DNA of 64,000 nucleotides, from NCBI RefSeq assembly GCF_011682045.1, contig NZ_VVIW01000005.1, positions 248,001-312,000 on the forward strand, written 5' to 3'. This document shows positions 54,218 to 61,337 of this stretch, in pieces. Below the pieces are notes generated by a model. The model worked only from the letters and a program-made list of their open reading frames with translations. It made no database searches and had not been told where the DNA came from. Positions within the stretch are counted from its first letter, which is position 1. Each line of letters opens with the position of its first letter. Origin of the DNA: Massilia aquatica (GTDB taxonomy: Bacteria; Pseudomonadota; Gammaproteobacteria; Burkholderiales; Burkholderiaceae_D). The translations under genes and the position numbers were made by a program.

Positions 54218-55720
54218 TTATCCGTTTTCGTCGTCGAACAGCACGTGGCACTGGCTGTCGTCGAAGGTGGGAACACCGGTCAGGATGCCATGGAAGTTGG
54301 TCAGTACTTGGCCCACCTGGATGCCCTTGGCGCTCATCGAGAACAGGCGGATGGTGCGCTCGTGCAGGCCGACGCGTTTCTTGAACACCGAGATGGCCTG
54401 GCGCACCTTGCCGCGCGCTTCGAAGTAGCGCAGCATGATGACGCTGTCGGCGATGTAGCTGGCGTCGACCGTGGTGCTCATGCTGCCGCCGATGACGCCG
54501 GGCTGCACGCCGACCAGGATAGTGACCACGCCACGCTGGCCCAGGTAGGTCAGCAGCTCGTGCATGTGGGTGGCGAGGAAGCGTTCGTCGGGCATGGCCT
54601 TCAGATAGCCATTGAGGCTGTCGATGACGATCACGCGCGCGCCGCCGGCTTCGGCATCGGTCACCGCCTGCATGAATTCGCCGGGCGCCATTTCGGCCGG
54701 GTCGATCTGCTTGATCATGAGCAGGCCATTGTCGATCGCGCCCTGCAGATCGATACCGAGGCCGGTGGAGCGCAGCAGCAGGTTGTTGGCCGCTTCCTCG
54801 AACAGGAACATGGCCGCTTTCTGGCCGCGCTGCGTGGCCGCATACACATACTGCGCGCACAGCGATGACTTGCCGGTACCCGGTGGGCCGGAGAGCAGGG
54901 TGCTGGTGCCTTCATCGAGTCCGCCGCCGGTAAGGGCGTCGAGTTGGGCGATGCCGCTCGAGAGCTGTTTGCGTTCGGTGTGTACGCGCGTGTGGGCGGC
55001 GATCAGGCGCGGGAACACCACCAGCCCGCCGGTGACGATTTTATAGTCGTGCGAGCCGCCGCGAAAGGCGATGCCGCGGTATTTGACGATGCGCACGCGG
55101 CGCCGTTCGGAGCCGTAGTCCTGGTTGATCAGTTCGAGCGTGATGACGCCGTGCGCCACGCTGCGCACCTGCAGGTCGCCGGATAGGGCGGTGCGGTCGT
55201 CGAGGAACAGGGTGGTGCAGCCTTTGCCGGACAGGTACTGCTTGAGCGCGAGCACCTGGCGGCGGTAGCGCAGCGGGCTTTCGGCCAGCAGTTGCAGCTC
55301 GGAGAGCGAATCGAGGACGACGCGGGTCGGCTTGTACTTTTCGATCGTGTCGAGGATGCGCTGGGTGGTCATGCCCATCTCGATTTCGGACGGGTGGAAA
55401 ATGGTGAACTGGTGGTCGGGGTGGAGGATGTTCTCGTTGGGGATGATGTCCTCGACGTGGATGCCGTCCATCGACCAGCCATGCGACTGCGCCACCGCCT
55501 TGAGCTCGACGCGGGTTTCAGCCAGGGTGATATAGATGACCGATTCGCCGCGGCGCACGCCTTCGTACAGGAACTGGAGGGCGAGGGTGGTCTTGCCTGT
55601 GCCGGGCTCGCCTTCGATCAGGAACAGGCGGTCACTGGTGAGGCCGCCGCCGAGGATGGTGTCCAGTCCGGGGACGCCGGTTGAAAGAAAGCGGCTGGTG
55701 TCGCTGTTCTGTATTTCCAT
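54218..55720 (-). CDS. KaiC-like tandem RecA-fold ATPase
   Basis: 500 residues from ATG 55720 (GGAG ten bases upstream); an ATG at 55744 would add eight. Two KaiC domains are present. The first has Walker A GEPGTGKTTLALQFL and Walker B TRVVLDSLSELQ; the second has Walker A GPPGTGKSSLCAQYV, the catalytic EE in MFLFEEAANNLL and Walker B ARVIVIDSLNGYLK. The length and duplication match the KaiC family, but kaiA and kaiB are absent. Outside cyanobacteria such proteins pair with histidine kinases in stress or timing signalling. The downstream kinase gene supports this. Confidence 0.93.
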   Translation of the reverse strand: MEIQNSDTSRFLSTGVPGLDTILGGGLTSDRLFLIEGEPGTGKTTLALQFLYEGVRRGESVIYITLAETRVELKAVAQSHGWSMDGIHVEDIIPNENILHPDHQFTIFHPSEIEMGMTTQRILDTIEKYKPTRVVLDSLSELQLLAESPLRYRRQVLALKQYLSGKGCTTLFLDDRTALSGDLQVRSVAHGVITLELINQDYGSERRRVRIVKYRGIAFRGGSHDYKIVTGGLVVFPRLIAAHTRVHTERKQLSSGIAQLDALTGGGLDEGTSTLLSGPPGTGKSSLCAQYVYAATQRGQKAAMFLFEEAANNLLLRSTGLGIDLQGAIDNGLLMIKQIDPAEMAPGEFMQAVTDAEAGGARVIVIDSLNGYLKAMPDERFLATHMHELLTYLGQRGVVTILVGVQPGVIGGSMSTTVDASYIADSVIMLRYFEARGKVRQAISVFKKRVGLHERTIRLFSMSAKGIQVGQVLTNFHGILTGVPTFDDSQCHVLFDDENG

Positions 55721-55961
55721 GGAGGAGTTCTCCGTTTTTCTCATCGTAAATTTAGTTAATTACAACAGTGTTTGAGAAATAGTACATGAATGCGGATTGG
55801 ATCGTAGTTCTGTACGGAAGCAAACTGAGGGACGGGTCGTGGGTTGGCAACGCGGCGCATGCGGGCGAGTTTGACGTAGCGCAAAGCGGCAACGGGGAGT
55901 GTGCGGCGTGCGATTTTGTGTCCCAAAAACGCCAGATGCTCTGATATAATTCGCAACTCGT

Positions 55962-56038
55962 CGGGGCGTAGCGCAGCCTGGTAGCGTACTTGCATGGGGT
56001 GCAAGGGGTCGAGTGTTCGAATCACTCCGTCCCGACCA
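55962..56038 (+). tRNA. tRNA-Pro(GGG)
   Basis: 77-base cloverleaf with encoded CCA. Acceptor CGGGGCG pairs with CGTCCCG (one G-U); the D-arm contains AGCCTGGTAG; anticodon stem CTTGC/GCAAG encloses loop ATGGGGT, giving anticodon GGG; the T-arm has GTTCGAATC. A TATAAT lies at 55945-55950, and an intrinsic terminator follows at 56056. It is transcribed singly. Confidence 0.97.
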
Positions 56039-56055
56039 ATAGAATCAATGACTTA

Positions 56056-56083
56056 GGCCAGCCAGAGAGCTGGCCTTTTTCTT
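56056..56083 (+). terminator. Rho-independent terminator after tRNA-Pro
   Basis: Stem GGCCAGC/GCTGGCC (56056-56075) with a six-base loop, followed by TTTTTCTT. It lies 17 bases after the tRNA 3' end. Confidence 0.92.
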
Positions 56084-56565
56084 GTGCGCATCAACTGGTA
56101 AGCGTTTTGGCAAAAGGATGCTCGACGCCGAAATTTCGGCGGATTGGGACCTTATCGCTACCACTGGTGACTGAGCCATGCGATGCGCGAATTTGCGGTC
56201 TGTTGAGTTCGCTCATGGTTCCCCTGCTTCACTGTCCGTTTCATCCGCCCGATTGAGTGCAACCTGGTCCAGATCCACGGCGCCGGCATGGCAAACGCAA
56301 GGTATCCGCCATATCCCTCGATATCCCGGCCGCTGGACGCGTTTCTCTTTATCGATGCTGGCGGATAGATCCGGGCGCAATCGCGTGCGCAGGCGTCACG
56401 CCGGAGGCCTTGTCTGCCGTTTTGACAGCCGCGTGCGCCAAATCCGTCGACTGTTGCCATCCCAACAATTATCAACGACTGTCGCGTGCGGCTGACAAGG
56501 AAAGCTCCATTCTGTAGGTAATCTCGTAAGATGTTATTTCCCTAACAATTTCGACTGGAACCTGA
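56084..56565. other. 482-base gap without a supported gene
   Basis: Only short overlapping frames occur. The best one (plus strand, 56257-56517) has a protein-like C-terminal half (PEALSAVLTAACAKSVDCC) but no ribosome-binding site and no recognised family. Such tRNA-adjacent stretches are common sites of past integration; no attachment repeat or integrase relic was seen. The last ~60 bases, which are more AT-rich, likely hold the promoter of the PEP-CTERM gene. Confidence 0.5.
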
Positions 56566-57087
56566 ATGATCCGTCACCTCTTGTGTGCAGCGGCCACTGC
56601 GCTTTGTCTCGTTCCCGCCCATGCTGCTGTCAAAACCTATGACTGGAGCTTTACCGGCGGTTTCTTGGAGTACGGCTATCCTAAAGAGGCCACCCTTCAA
56701 GGCAGCTTCACGGTGAACGACCTGGACGCCAACGGAGCGTTCGACAAGTCAGAGCTAGTGTCGCTCGAGTATGCTGGGCGTGACTTTGTTTCGTGCAGCA
56801 GCTGCACGCTCTACAGCTTTGCATGGACACCTGGCCAGGCGCCGGCGTTCTATATCAATAGTTCGTTTAGCGACGGCTATTCGTATCTGAGGCAAACGCT
56901 GCACACTGGAGAGAGCTACAGTTTTTTTTACAATTATGGTGAGGGCGAGCCGTACTATGGTGGTGGCGACTGGACGCCCGCTGTTACTTGGAGCGTCACG
57001 GCCGTACCGGAACCGCAGACATGGCTCATGCTGGGTGCGGGCGTGTTCGCCATTGGTGCCGCAGCGCGGCGCCGCAAGGCAGTTTGA
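56566..57087 (+). CDS. PEP-CTERM sorted exported protein
   Basis: 173 residues. Signal peptide MIRHLLCAAATALCLVPAHA; a mature region rich in Tyr, Ser and Gly (TYDWSFTGGFLEYGY, NDLDANGAFDKSEL, YYGGGDWTP); and a C-terminal sorting signal made of VPEP, a hydrophobic helix (WLMLGAGVFAIGAAA) and a basic end (RRRKAV). Such proteins are cleaved by exosortase EpsH and associate with exopolysaccharide. The exosortase genes are not in this window. The specific role is unknown. Confidence 0.9.
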   Translation: MIRHLLCAAATALCLVPAHAAVKTYDWSFTGGFLEYGYPKEATLQGSFTVNDLDANGAFDKSELVSLEYAGRDFVSCSSCTLYSFAWTPGQAPAFYINSSFSDGYSYLRQTLHTGESYSFFYNYGEGEPYYGGGDWTPAVTWSVTAVPEPQTWLMLGAGVFAIGAAARRRKAV

Positions 57088-57187
57088 TTCGCAGCCGGAC
57101 TGAGGAGTCTGGGCAAATCAGACCACAGCACATGTCAATCGCGTGCGGAAGTTACTTGGCTGCCGCATTCGTTTGATATCCACGGGG

Positions 57188-57491
57188 TCATTTTTGCGGC
57201 CACGTGTAAGCGGTTTTGATCTTGGTCGAGCAGCGCCAATCTTCCGAGAATTTCCCCGATTGCATGCCTCGGCATGCCCATACCAGGTAGCCGTTGTTAT
57301 AGAACTGGTCCCACGCCCAATCCCAAACTTGTTGCCTCGGTGCCAGCGGCTGAGCGCCGCCCATCGCGTACGCGAGCTTATACGCCTGGCTGGCACCTGC
57401 CAGCGCAGCTGCGAAGCTCTGCTGCTTCCGGGGACATGGCGCAGCCGCTCAAGCTGGCAACTATCGACACGCTGACGACAAGATTTCTCAT
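57188..57491 (-). pseudogene. Small lipoprotein gene with a one-base frameshift
   Basis: ATG 57491 has a good Shine-Dalgarno (GGAG, six bases upstream) and encodes a lipoprotein signal (MRNLVVSVSIVASLSGCAMS). Reading in that frame ends after 38 codons. If one G is removed from the GGGG run at 57429-57432 (plus strand), the frame continues as RKQQSFAAALAGASQAYKLA to QVWDWAWDQFYNNGYLVWAC and RCSTKIKTAYTWPQK and stops at 57188, giving ~100 residues. The continuous sense of the second frame, with its Trp-rich segment and paired Cys, supports a real ancestral protein. Either a recent mutation, phase variation at a homopolymer, or a sequencing error. Function unknown. Confidence 0.7.
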
Positions 57492-57581
57492 TCAATGCTC
57501 CGCCCTTGCCATGATTGCGTGTCGTTGCGACTGGGCATTCGCCCGGATTTGACGAGCGGAGCATCTGAATACGGCGCTCGA

Positions 57582-58130
57582 TTACTGCTTTACGAATGCC
57601 ACATTGTTGACAAGCTTGCGGGAAACCGGGTCGAAATAGCTGGCGATCTGGAAGGCCCGCTTCTCACGTGTTTTTCCATCGTACGTCTGGAACGGACCGG
57701 CAATGTGCAATTTGTTTGCTGTAATGTTGAACGACGTATAGCTGGTCGTTTTTGAAATCAGATCAAGCGCAGTCATTTGGGTGGATGGATCAGCTGATTG
57801 CAAACTGATCTCGCCGATAGAGAACGTCCCATTTGCGCTGTCTGTCGAAATATAGCCTCCGGTATTGCCAGTGAGAATTACACAACTTTCCGCCTTGTAC
57901 GTGTAGCTGTTTCCGCTGAACGTCACCGTTTCCCGCTCGCCCATCGCTCCCGAAGAACTGAGGCCGCATGCGCTACCGGTCATCCGCCCATCGGTAGCGG
58001 CAATCCAGGTGCCCTCCAAGGCGGTTTTGACGGGCTGTGGCGGTGAAACTGGCCCGCTGCCCCCATCTCCGCCGCCACCGCATGCTGCTAATGACAGGGC
58101 GATTGCTAAAAGCGATATAACTTTTTTCAT
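57582..58130 (-). CDS. Predicted lipoprotein
   Basis: 182 residues, with AGGA upstream. Lipoprotein signal MKKVISLLAIALSLAAC followed by GGGGDGGS, a typical tether. The mature domain (LEGTWIAATDGRMTGSACG, YTYKAESCVILTGNTGGYIST, GTFSIGEISLQSADPSTQMTA split) looks like a single beta-barrel or lipocalin-type fold with two conserved-looking Cys, possibly a disulfide. No family is recognised with confidence. It is flanked by decayed genes. Confidence 0.75.
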   Translation of the reverse strand: MKKVISLLAIALSLAACGGGGDGGSGPVSPPQPVKTALEGTWIAATDGRMTGSACGLSSSGAMGERETVTFSGNSYTYKAESCVILTGNTGGYISTDSANGTFSIGEISLQSADPSTQMTALDLISKTTSYTSFNITANKLHIAGPFQTYDGKTREKRAFQIASYFDPVSRKLVNNVAFVKQ

Positions 58131-58470
58131 GATTTCCTAATAATTCGGCAAATTTGCGTGCCGTTGCGCTTTATCTTGCTGTTCCCAACGCGGGACACGG
58201 GGCATTTGCAGGTGCTTGGTAGTGTTCCGGATCGACCATCCGCAGGCGGCGTTCACGGCGGCGTCCCGCGCATTGATGAGCGCCTGTGCGGACGATAATG
58301 CAATCGGGACTGGATCATACCTTCAAGAAACGCAAAAAATCTATTCAAATGTCACATTCGGCAATGTAAAGTGCTTTATCGCAAGTTCGCGACGGCCATG
58401 CTATCTACTCGCCGCTGCTTCCTCTGCTTCCGCACAGCCGCAGCACCGAATTCTCGTCAGCGTTTACATA
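58131..58470. other. Gene-free stretch upstream of the lipoprotein gene
   Basis: About 340 bases with only short unsupported frames. Presumably it contains the promoter of the minus-strand lipoprotein gene near 58140-58190 and leftover sequence from rearrangement. A terminator-like hairpin follows at 58471. Confidence 0.5.
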
Positions 58471-58498
58471 CTGAACGCCACCTTGCGGTGGCGTTCAG
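58471..58498 (-). terminator. Perfect 12-bp hairpin downstream of the PKD-like remnant
   Basis: CTGAACGCCACC and GGTGGCGTTCAG with a four-base loop, 23 bases after the stop of the remnant at 58522. No long T-run is present on either strand, so it may be a weak terminator or transcript-end hairpin. Confidence 0.6.
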
Positions 58499-58521
58499 TT
58501 AAATGTCGTAGCGGAACTCGA

Positions 58522-58916
58522 TCACGATGTGCAGCGGCGGTAGTAGCCTTTTACGTAGGTGCCGTTCTTGCGGTAATAACCACTCACATAGCATTGGCCA
58601 GTACTCGAAACGACCGGGGCAACATAGGGTGACGCTATTTCGTTCGCAATATCGTTCGCTTCGCAGGGGCGTCCTGGTCGCGATCGAGGTAGGCGTGTCC
58701 TTGCGCGTAGAGCGTGAGGGCCATCTGCTTCGTAAGCAAGGCGCAACGGTAAGTTCCGGTGTCAGTGACCTTGGTCGTGTTTGGCGATATAGCGACAATA
58801 TTGATGATGTCTTTGGCGGCGCTGGCGGGCTTGCCATCGCCGACCAGCAGGGTGACTTCGTAAATGCCGGTCGTGTCAGATGGTTTTCGCGTGAACGCCA
58901 GTCGGGAAAAACTCAA
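58522..58916 (-). pseudogene. 5'-truncated, frameshifted exported protein with PKD-like domain end
   Basis: Two adjacent frames make sense together. The first (58916 down to ~58670) reads like the last strands of a PKD/Ig-like domain (TGIYEVTLLVGDGKPASAA, IINIVAIS), followed by TGTYRCALLTKQMALTLYAQ. The second, to the stop at 58522, continues NDIANEIASPYVAPVVSSTG and CYVSGYYRKNGTYVKGYYRR. They join if one base is added to the GGGG run at 58666-58669 (plus strand). There is no start codon, signal peptide or N-terminal domain: the frame begins immediately at the HisRS-like gene's stop. A deletion or rearrangement has therefore removed the 5' part. Confidence 0.6.
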
Positions 58917-59554
58917 TCAGGACGTTGACACAGCATCAGTCGATCGAATCCGATTGCAAAACCGATCCCCTGTTTATACGTGCCGCCGCCGACCACCTGT
59001 TTCTGCGCTCCCAGCGCCGGCACGGCGATTTCGAATCCGTCGGTGGTGTAGTAATCGAGCCCGCGCTTGACGGCGCGGGCCAGGATGTATTCTTCGGTCT
59101 TGAGGCCGACCATCTTTTCCGCAAGGGCGATCAGTTCATCGCGGACGTTGGCGGAATCGGGATTCAATACTTCCAATCCGAATTGAAAGAACTCGCGGTA
59201 GCGTCCTTCCTGCGGCCGTTCATAGCGCCAGCAGCGTTCGAAATACCATAGCTTCACGTTCTTCTGGCGCGGATAGTATTTATCGGCGATCAGCTGGACT
59301 GTGGCCGTGGCCTCCGGCCGCAGGCACAGCGAGCGGTTTTTCTTGTCCGGGAAGACATACATCTGCCCCAGGATTTCCGGCCCCGCCTTGTCCACATACA
59401 CGCTTGACGGCTCGACCGACGGCAAGATGATTTCTTCAAATCCCGCCGCTTCGGCGATCGCGATCAGTTGATTGAGCAATGCGCGGCGGTTCTTTGCTTC
59501 GTCGCCGGCGATAATGCGCACGCCCCGGGCTTGCGCTTCAATTTTCAGTTCCAT
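58913..59554 (-). CDS. Compact histidyl-tRNA synthetase-like catalytic core protein
   Basis: 213 residues from ATG 59554. Class II synthetase signatures of HisRS are complete: motif 1 (GFEEIILPSVEP, 38-49), LRPEAT (79-84), motif 2 (R110-YERPQEGRYREFFQFG), catalytic Arg164 in RGLDYYTT, GGGTY (189-193) and motif 3 (GFAIGFDRL, 198-206). Only ~35 residues separate motif 2 from RGLDYY, so the HisRS insertion domain is gone, and the protein ends just after motif 3, lacking the anticodon-binding domain. It could activate histidine but is unlikely to charge tRNA-His normally. Options: a HisZ-like regulator, an EpmA-like modifying enzyme, or a truncated paralog. It is preceded by a His-rich leader peptide and attenuator. 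Confidence 0.85.
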   Translation of the reverse strand: MELKIEAQARGVRIIAGDEAKNRRALLNQLIAIAEAAGFEEIILPSVEPSSVYVDKAGPEILGQMYVFPDKKNRSLCLRPEATATVQLIADKYYPRQKNVKLWYFERCWRYERPQEGRYREFFQFGLEVLNPDSANVRDELIALAEKMVGLKTEEYILARAVKRGLDYYTTDGFEIAVPALGAQKQVVGGGTYKQGIGFAIGFDRLMLCQRPD

Positions 59555-59576
59555 GATGATTCCCTATACCTTCGGC

Positions 59577-59604
59577 GGTGGATTTGCGCTCGTCGCAATC
59601 CACC
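59577..59604 (-). repeat. Hairpin between attenuator and HisRS-like start
   Basis: GGTGGATT and AATCCACC form an 8-bp stem extended by GCG/CGC, located between the terminator T-run and the start codon. It ends ~22 bases before the ATG, just upstream of the ribosome-binding site (AGGGA). Confidence 0.6.
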
Positions 59605-59609
59605 ACCGC

Positions 59610-59647
59610 AAAACAAAAAAGCCCTCGCAGCGGTGCTGGGAGGGCTT
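59610..59647 (-). terminator. Attenuator terminator in the His-leader region
   Basis: On the minus strand AAAGCCCTC pairs with GAGGGCTTT, with an inner CAGC/GCTG stem, followed by TTTTTTGTTTTG. It is an intrinsic terminator placed after the leader peptide and before the HisRS-like gene. Its 5' arm contains CTCCCAGC (59635-59642), exactly complementary to GCTGGGAG (59685-59692) in the leader's codons 18-21, providing the antiterminator alternative. Confidence 0.88.
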
Positions 59648-59664
59648 TCTCAGTGATAGGGCTT

Positions 59665-59745
59665 TCAATCACGTAGCAATAGCTCTCCCAGCCGCGGATG
59701 CGACACAGCGTGATGGTGAGCGGAATGCTTGATGAAGGTAGTCAT
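59665..59745 (-). CDS. Histidine-rich leader peptide (attenuation)
   Basis: A 26-codon frame starting at ATG 59745, with residues 7-16 HSAHHHAVSH: five His codons in ten. It follows a consensus promoter, so the transcript probably begins at or next to the ATG (leaderless). After codon 16 the message contains GCTGGGAG, which can pair with the 5' arm of the downstream terminator. A ribosome stalled on His codons would leave that segment free and allow read-through; rapid translation to the stop at 59665 would cover it and permit termination. This is the classical his-operon attenuation logic, here applied to a HisRS-like gene 110 bases downstream. Confidence 0.85.
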   Translation of the reverse strand: MTTFIKHSAHHHAVSHPRLGELLLRD

Positions 59746-59751
59746 GAATTG

Positions 59752-59780
59752 ATCATAAGGCGCTATCGGTGTCATGTCAA
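59752..59780 (-). promoter_or_regulatory. Consensus sigma70 promoter of the His leader
   Basis: On the minus strand: TTGACA (59775-59780), 17-base spacer, TATGAT (59752-59757). The expected start point is about seven bases downstream, at the leader peptide ATG (59745). Confidence 0.85.
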
Positions 59781-59808
59781 CAGTCTGGCCGGCTGTTTTG
59801 GAATCAGC

Positions 59809-59955
59809 TTAATGGCCCAATTTGGTGCGCACCGCATCGGCCATCGGGCCGACTTCCTGTACTGCCGCCACCAGCTGCTCTCGGGTAATACCCGGCGCAT
59901 CGGTCCAGTAGCGCACTTCGTGTTCGTCATGCACATTTTCAATGTGAGTTTTCAT
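59809..59955 (-). CDS. Small DUF3606 domain protein
   Basis: 48 residues from ATG 59955 (MKTHIENVHDEHEVRYWTD). The motif EVRYWTDAPGITREQLVAAV and VGPMADAVRTKLGH matches the DUF3606 family (usually ~55-65 residues: I---EDYEVRYWTE--GVS-E-L--AV--VG-----V---LG). The N-terminal lead is slightly shorter than normal. The family's function is unknown. It lies upstream of the His-leader promoter on the same strand, 29 bases from the -35 element. Confidence 0.75.
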   Translation of the reverse strand: MKTHIENVHDEHEVRYWTDAPGITREQLVAAVQEVGPMADAVRTKLGH

Positions 59956-60023
59956 CGCAGAAAGACACTGCACGCATATAATTCTCATGGTCCCGAATTG
60001 GCTCCCGAAAATGAAAGAGAACA

Positions 60024-61001
60024 ATGAAAAAAGCAGCGGCAATCTTGATGATGGCGGCGATATTTGCAGGTTGTGCGGCGTCCAGTTTCCGGACCGCGCG
60101 CGAAAACGCGAATCAGGTCAAAAACGGCATGACGGTGCAGGAAGCGGAAACGATCCTTGGCATGCCGGCCACCGATAAAGGCGTCAATAAAGTCAAATGG
60201 CGCCGCGGGAATGCCCAGCGTTATGACGCGACGCCAACCGGTTCGGTCGAGTACAACGTGGAAAACGATATCATCGTGGGTGTTCCCGAAGGCGGCGTAT
60301 TTGGCCCCCTGGCCCGTCACGCGTTTCTCCAGAAACTCGAGGACGCCAATGCGCTCGCGCGCGCGGAACACGAGGCTAGCGTATCCGCTCTCGCTGCGCG
60401 TGCGGCGGAAGAGGCGGCAAAGAGGGCTGCTTCCGACAAGGCGGAAGCAGTGCGGCAGGAGAGGGAAGAAGCACAGGCCAAGGAAGATATCATTGCCCTG
60501 GCGAAGGCGCGCGAACAGGCCAACATCACCTGCCGCGACAAGTCAACCTGCGCGAAAATGTTCTCGCTGGGGCAGATATTCATTACCCAACATGCCGATC
60601 AAAAGATTCAGGTGGCGACTGATACCGTCATACAGACCTATAATTCGACCGAGAACGGCAATATCGCGGCATCGCTCATCAAGATGCCCGGCAGCGGATC
60701 GAACGAGAAAATCACGCTGACCTTAAGCTGCAAAAGCGACGGCAAGGAAATTGCCAAGATATGCCGCGAGATACAAACGCGCCGCTACAACGCTTTCCGG
60801 CCGTTTATCGAGCAAATCTCGCTAAATAGCACCGTTGCGCGGCGCTTAACGCGGCGCATTGGGATAGCTGACGATGATCGACAGCGGCTCCTCTCCCAGT
60901 TGCCTGATGCCGACCATGGCCCCCTTGTACAGATAGGCGGCCATGCCCGGCGCCAGGCGCGCCGTTTTGCCATCGGAGGTGACTTCTCCCTGGCCGGATA
61001 G
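60024..61001 (+). CDS. Lipoprotein with BamE/SmpA-like N-terminal domain and coiled coil
   Basis: 325 residues. Lipobox signal MKKAAAILMMAAIFAGC. Residues ~25-90 resemble the BamE/SmpA fold (NQVKNGMTVQEAETILGMP, VKWRRGNAQRYDATPTGSVEY). An Ala/Glu-rich coiled coil spans ~105-175 (EHEASVSALAARAAEEAAKR). A domain with two Cys pairs follows (ITCRDKSTCAKMFSLGQIF, LSCKSDGKEIAKICREI). From about residue 270 (nucleotide 60835) the sequence turns Arg-rich and low in sense, and the last 156 bases lie antisense over the cupin gene, suggesting loss of an original stop. The mature protein is probably anchored in the outer membrane. Role unknown. Confidence 0.75.
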   Translation: MKKAAAILMMAAIFAGCAASSFRTARENANQVKNGMTVQEAETILGMPATDKGVNKVKWRRGNAQRYDATPTGSVEYNVENDIIVGVPEGGVFGPLARHAFLQKLEDANALARAEHEASVSALAARAAEEAAKRAASDKAEAVRQEREEAQAKEDIIALAKAREQANITCRDKSTCAKMFSLGQIFITQHADQKIQVATDTVIQTYNSTENGNIAASLIKMPGSGSNEKITLTLSCKSDGKEIAKICREIQTRRYNAFRPFIEQISLNSTVARRLTRRIGIADDDRQRLLSQLPDADHGPLVQIGGHARRQARRFAIGGDFSLAG

Positions 61002-61232
61002 CACGTAATACACCTCGTCATGGTCGATCCGGTGCAGTCCGATGGCCGCCCCGGCATGCAGCACGCGCTTGCGAAACTCCATGGCGCGCGGCCCCGGCAC
61101 CGCATCGCTGATGCGGTAGGCCGTGGACATGCCGATGGCCCCGTGCGGCGGCGCTTCGTCGCGCTTGACGTCGTCCTCCCGGACCACGACCATGGCGGGC
61201 CCGGCAGCCATTATCAATATTGCCAGCATCAT
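60846..61232 (-). CDS. Cupin domain protein
   Basis: 128 residues from ATG 61232 (next codon also ATG), Shine-Dalgarno AAGGAG nine bases upstream. A short hydrophobic N-terminus (MMLAILIMAAGPAMVVV) may be an export signal. Cupin_2 core: RVLHAGAAIGLHRIDHDEVYYVLSGQGEV with metal ligands His, His, Glu, then GMAAYLYKGAMVGIRQLG. Such cupins bind a metal and may be isomerases, oxygenases or sensors; the substrate is not deducible. The 3' end overlaps the convergent lipoprotein gene by 156 bases. Confidence 0.83.
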   Translation of the reverse strand: MMLAILIMAAGPAMVVVREDDVKRDEAPPHGAIGMSTAYRISDAVPGPRAMEFRKRVLHAGAAIGLHRIDHDEVYYVLSGQGEVTSDGKTARLAPGMAAYLYKGAMVGIRQLGEEPLSIIVSYPNAPR

Positions 61233-61337
61233 GCGACTGTGCTCCTTGTTATTTCATGGAAAGCGGGTCATCCCGGCCCGCGACTGCATTACAGCACATC
61301 CGATCGCCGTACCGTTTCTTTGCTTCAGGAGAACACT

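Noticed and set aside
56257-56517. An 86-codon plus-strand frame after tRNA-Pro
   Set aside because: No ribosome-binding site, a basic nonsense-like N-terminus and no known family; left as part of the gap.
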